Positions 63,647 to 64,000 of a stretch of DNA of 64,000 nt are shown here, in pieces. The stretch is from Cervus elaphus (taxonomy: Eukaryota > Chordata > Mammalia > Artiodactyla > Cervidae), in the NCBI RefSeq assembly GCF_910594005.1, contig NC_057831.1:45714001-45778000 (forward strand). Direction: 5' to 3'. The translations under genes and the position numbers were made by a program. Within the stretch, counting starts at the first letter, position 1; the number at the start of each line of letters is the position of its first letter. The notes below the pieces were generated by a model. That model worked only from the letters and a program-made list of their open reading frames with translations. It was not told where the DNA came from and searched no databases.

Positions 63647-64000
63647 CAAGAAAAACGCACTGATAAGAGGAGGGTACACGCGTTCAAAACCCATTTTATA
63701 CAGGCTGATTGCAGCAACATGCTTGCTGCCCAAATAAAACCAGGAAATACGTTTGAGCTGCTAAGAAGCAACAAACAAGTTCTTGCTTCCGTATTGAAAA
63801 TGAAGGTGCCTCTTATCTCAGTTTTGGAATAAGTAAAGATTATCCACAGAGATGCTTTTTCATTTTTACTTTTACAAAATTGACTCTGGTGGTTCTTTGA
63901 ATTCCGCCCCCCCACTCCCCCTTTTTTTTAGTTGGTTCAGTGTCAATTTTTCACTAGAAGGTTTTTTAAAAAACTTTCCCTTCCTGAGCATTTTTCCACT
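63647..64000. other. Unique end of window
   Basis: No gene. C run at 63907-63913 and T run at 63922-63929. Opposed 89- and 97-codon frames overlap the LTR end and are unlike known proteins. Confidence 0.4.

Noticed and set aside
1..64000. CRISPR arrays, operons, bacterial promoters or phage genes
   Set aside because: The repeat content is unmistakably ruminant nuclear DNA. The regular recurrences are dispersed SINEs, not spaced direct repeats.

Overview
The window is mammalian nuclear DNA from a pecoran ruminant (cattle, sheep, goat or relative). The evidence is repeat content: about two dozen Bov-tA SINEs, nine BovB (RTE) LINE fragments with the ruminant 3' end, six CHR-type cetartiodactyl SINEs, a ruminant-type L1 tail, and a deep layer of shared mammalian repeats (MIR, L2, L1, MER5A-like hAT, MaLR LTRs). 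The species cannot be fixed from the sequence. I see no intact protein-coding gene, no convincing exon and no tRNA, rRNA or snRNA gene, so this is intergenic or intronic sequence. Most long open frames are chance frames or frames inside transposons.

Layout. 1-3.4 kb: BovB tails and Bov-tA copies split by an old MIR. 4.8-6.8 kb: antisense L1 broken by a Bov-tA and a BovB. 7.4-9.3 kb: sense L1 3' end containing a processed pseudogene of ISCA1 (mitochondrial iron-sulfur cluster assembly). 9.7-15 kb: MaLR LTRs, MIR and Bov-tA. 15.3-16.2 kb: a 1 kb BovB. 16.3-18.1 kb: unassigned DNA with LTR-like traits. 20.9-21.3 kb: a solo class-I-like endogenous retroviral LTR with a 4 bp target duplication. 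23-29 kb: L2, a small unidentified 3' retrocopy, an L1 fragment, MER5A-like elements and a compound microsatellite. 31-37 kb: MIRs, a mariner MITE inside an LTR, and a Bov-tA with internal amplification. 40-53 kb: Bov-tA (one dimeric), CHR, L1 tails and BovB tails among unique DNA. 55-64 kb: MaLR LTRs, MIRs and a 1.56 kb BovB retaining part of its reverse transcriptase.

There is no gene network to describe. The interpretable history is one of nested insertions: old elements (MIR, L2, L1, MaLR) were hit by DNA transposons and CHR SINEs, then by BovB and Bov-tA. Many inserts carry target-site duplications that can be read directly. The ISCA1 copy is the most informative locus. It keeps a 109-codon frame ending in the Cys-Gly-Cys cluster-binding tail, has lost a conserved cysteine, and carries an extra 105 bp exactly at the expected exon 1/2 join, which looks like a captured alternative exon. 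I found no previously undescribed biological system.
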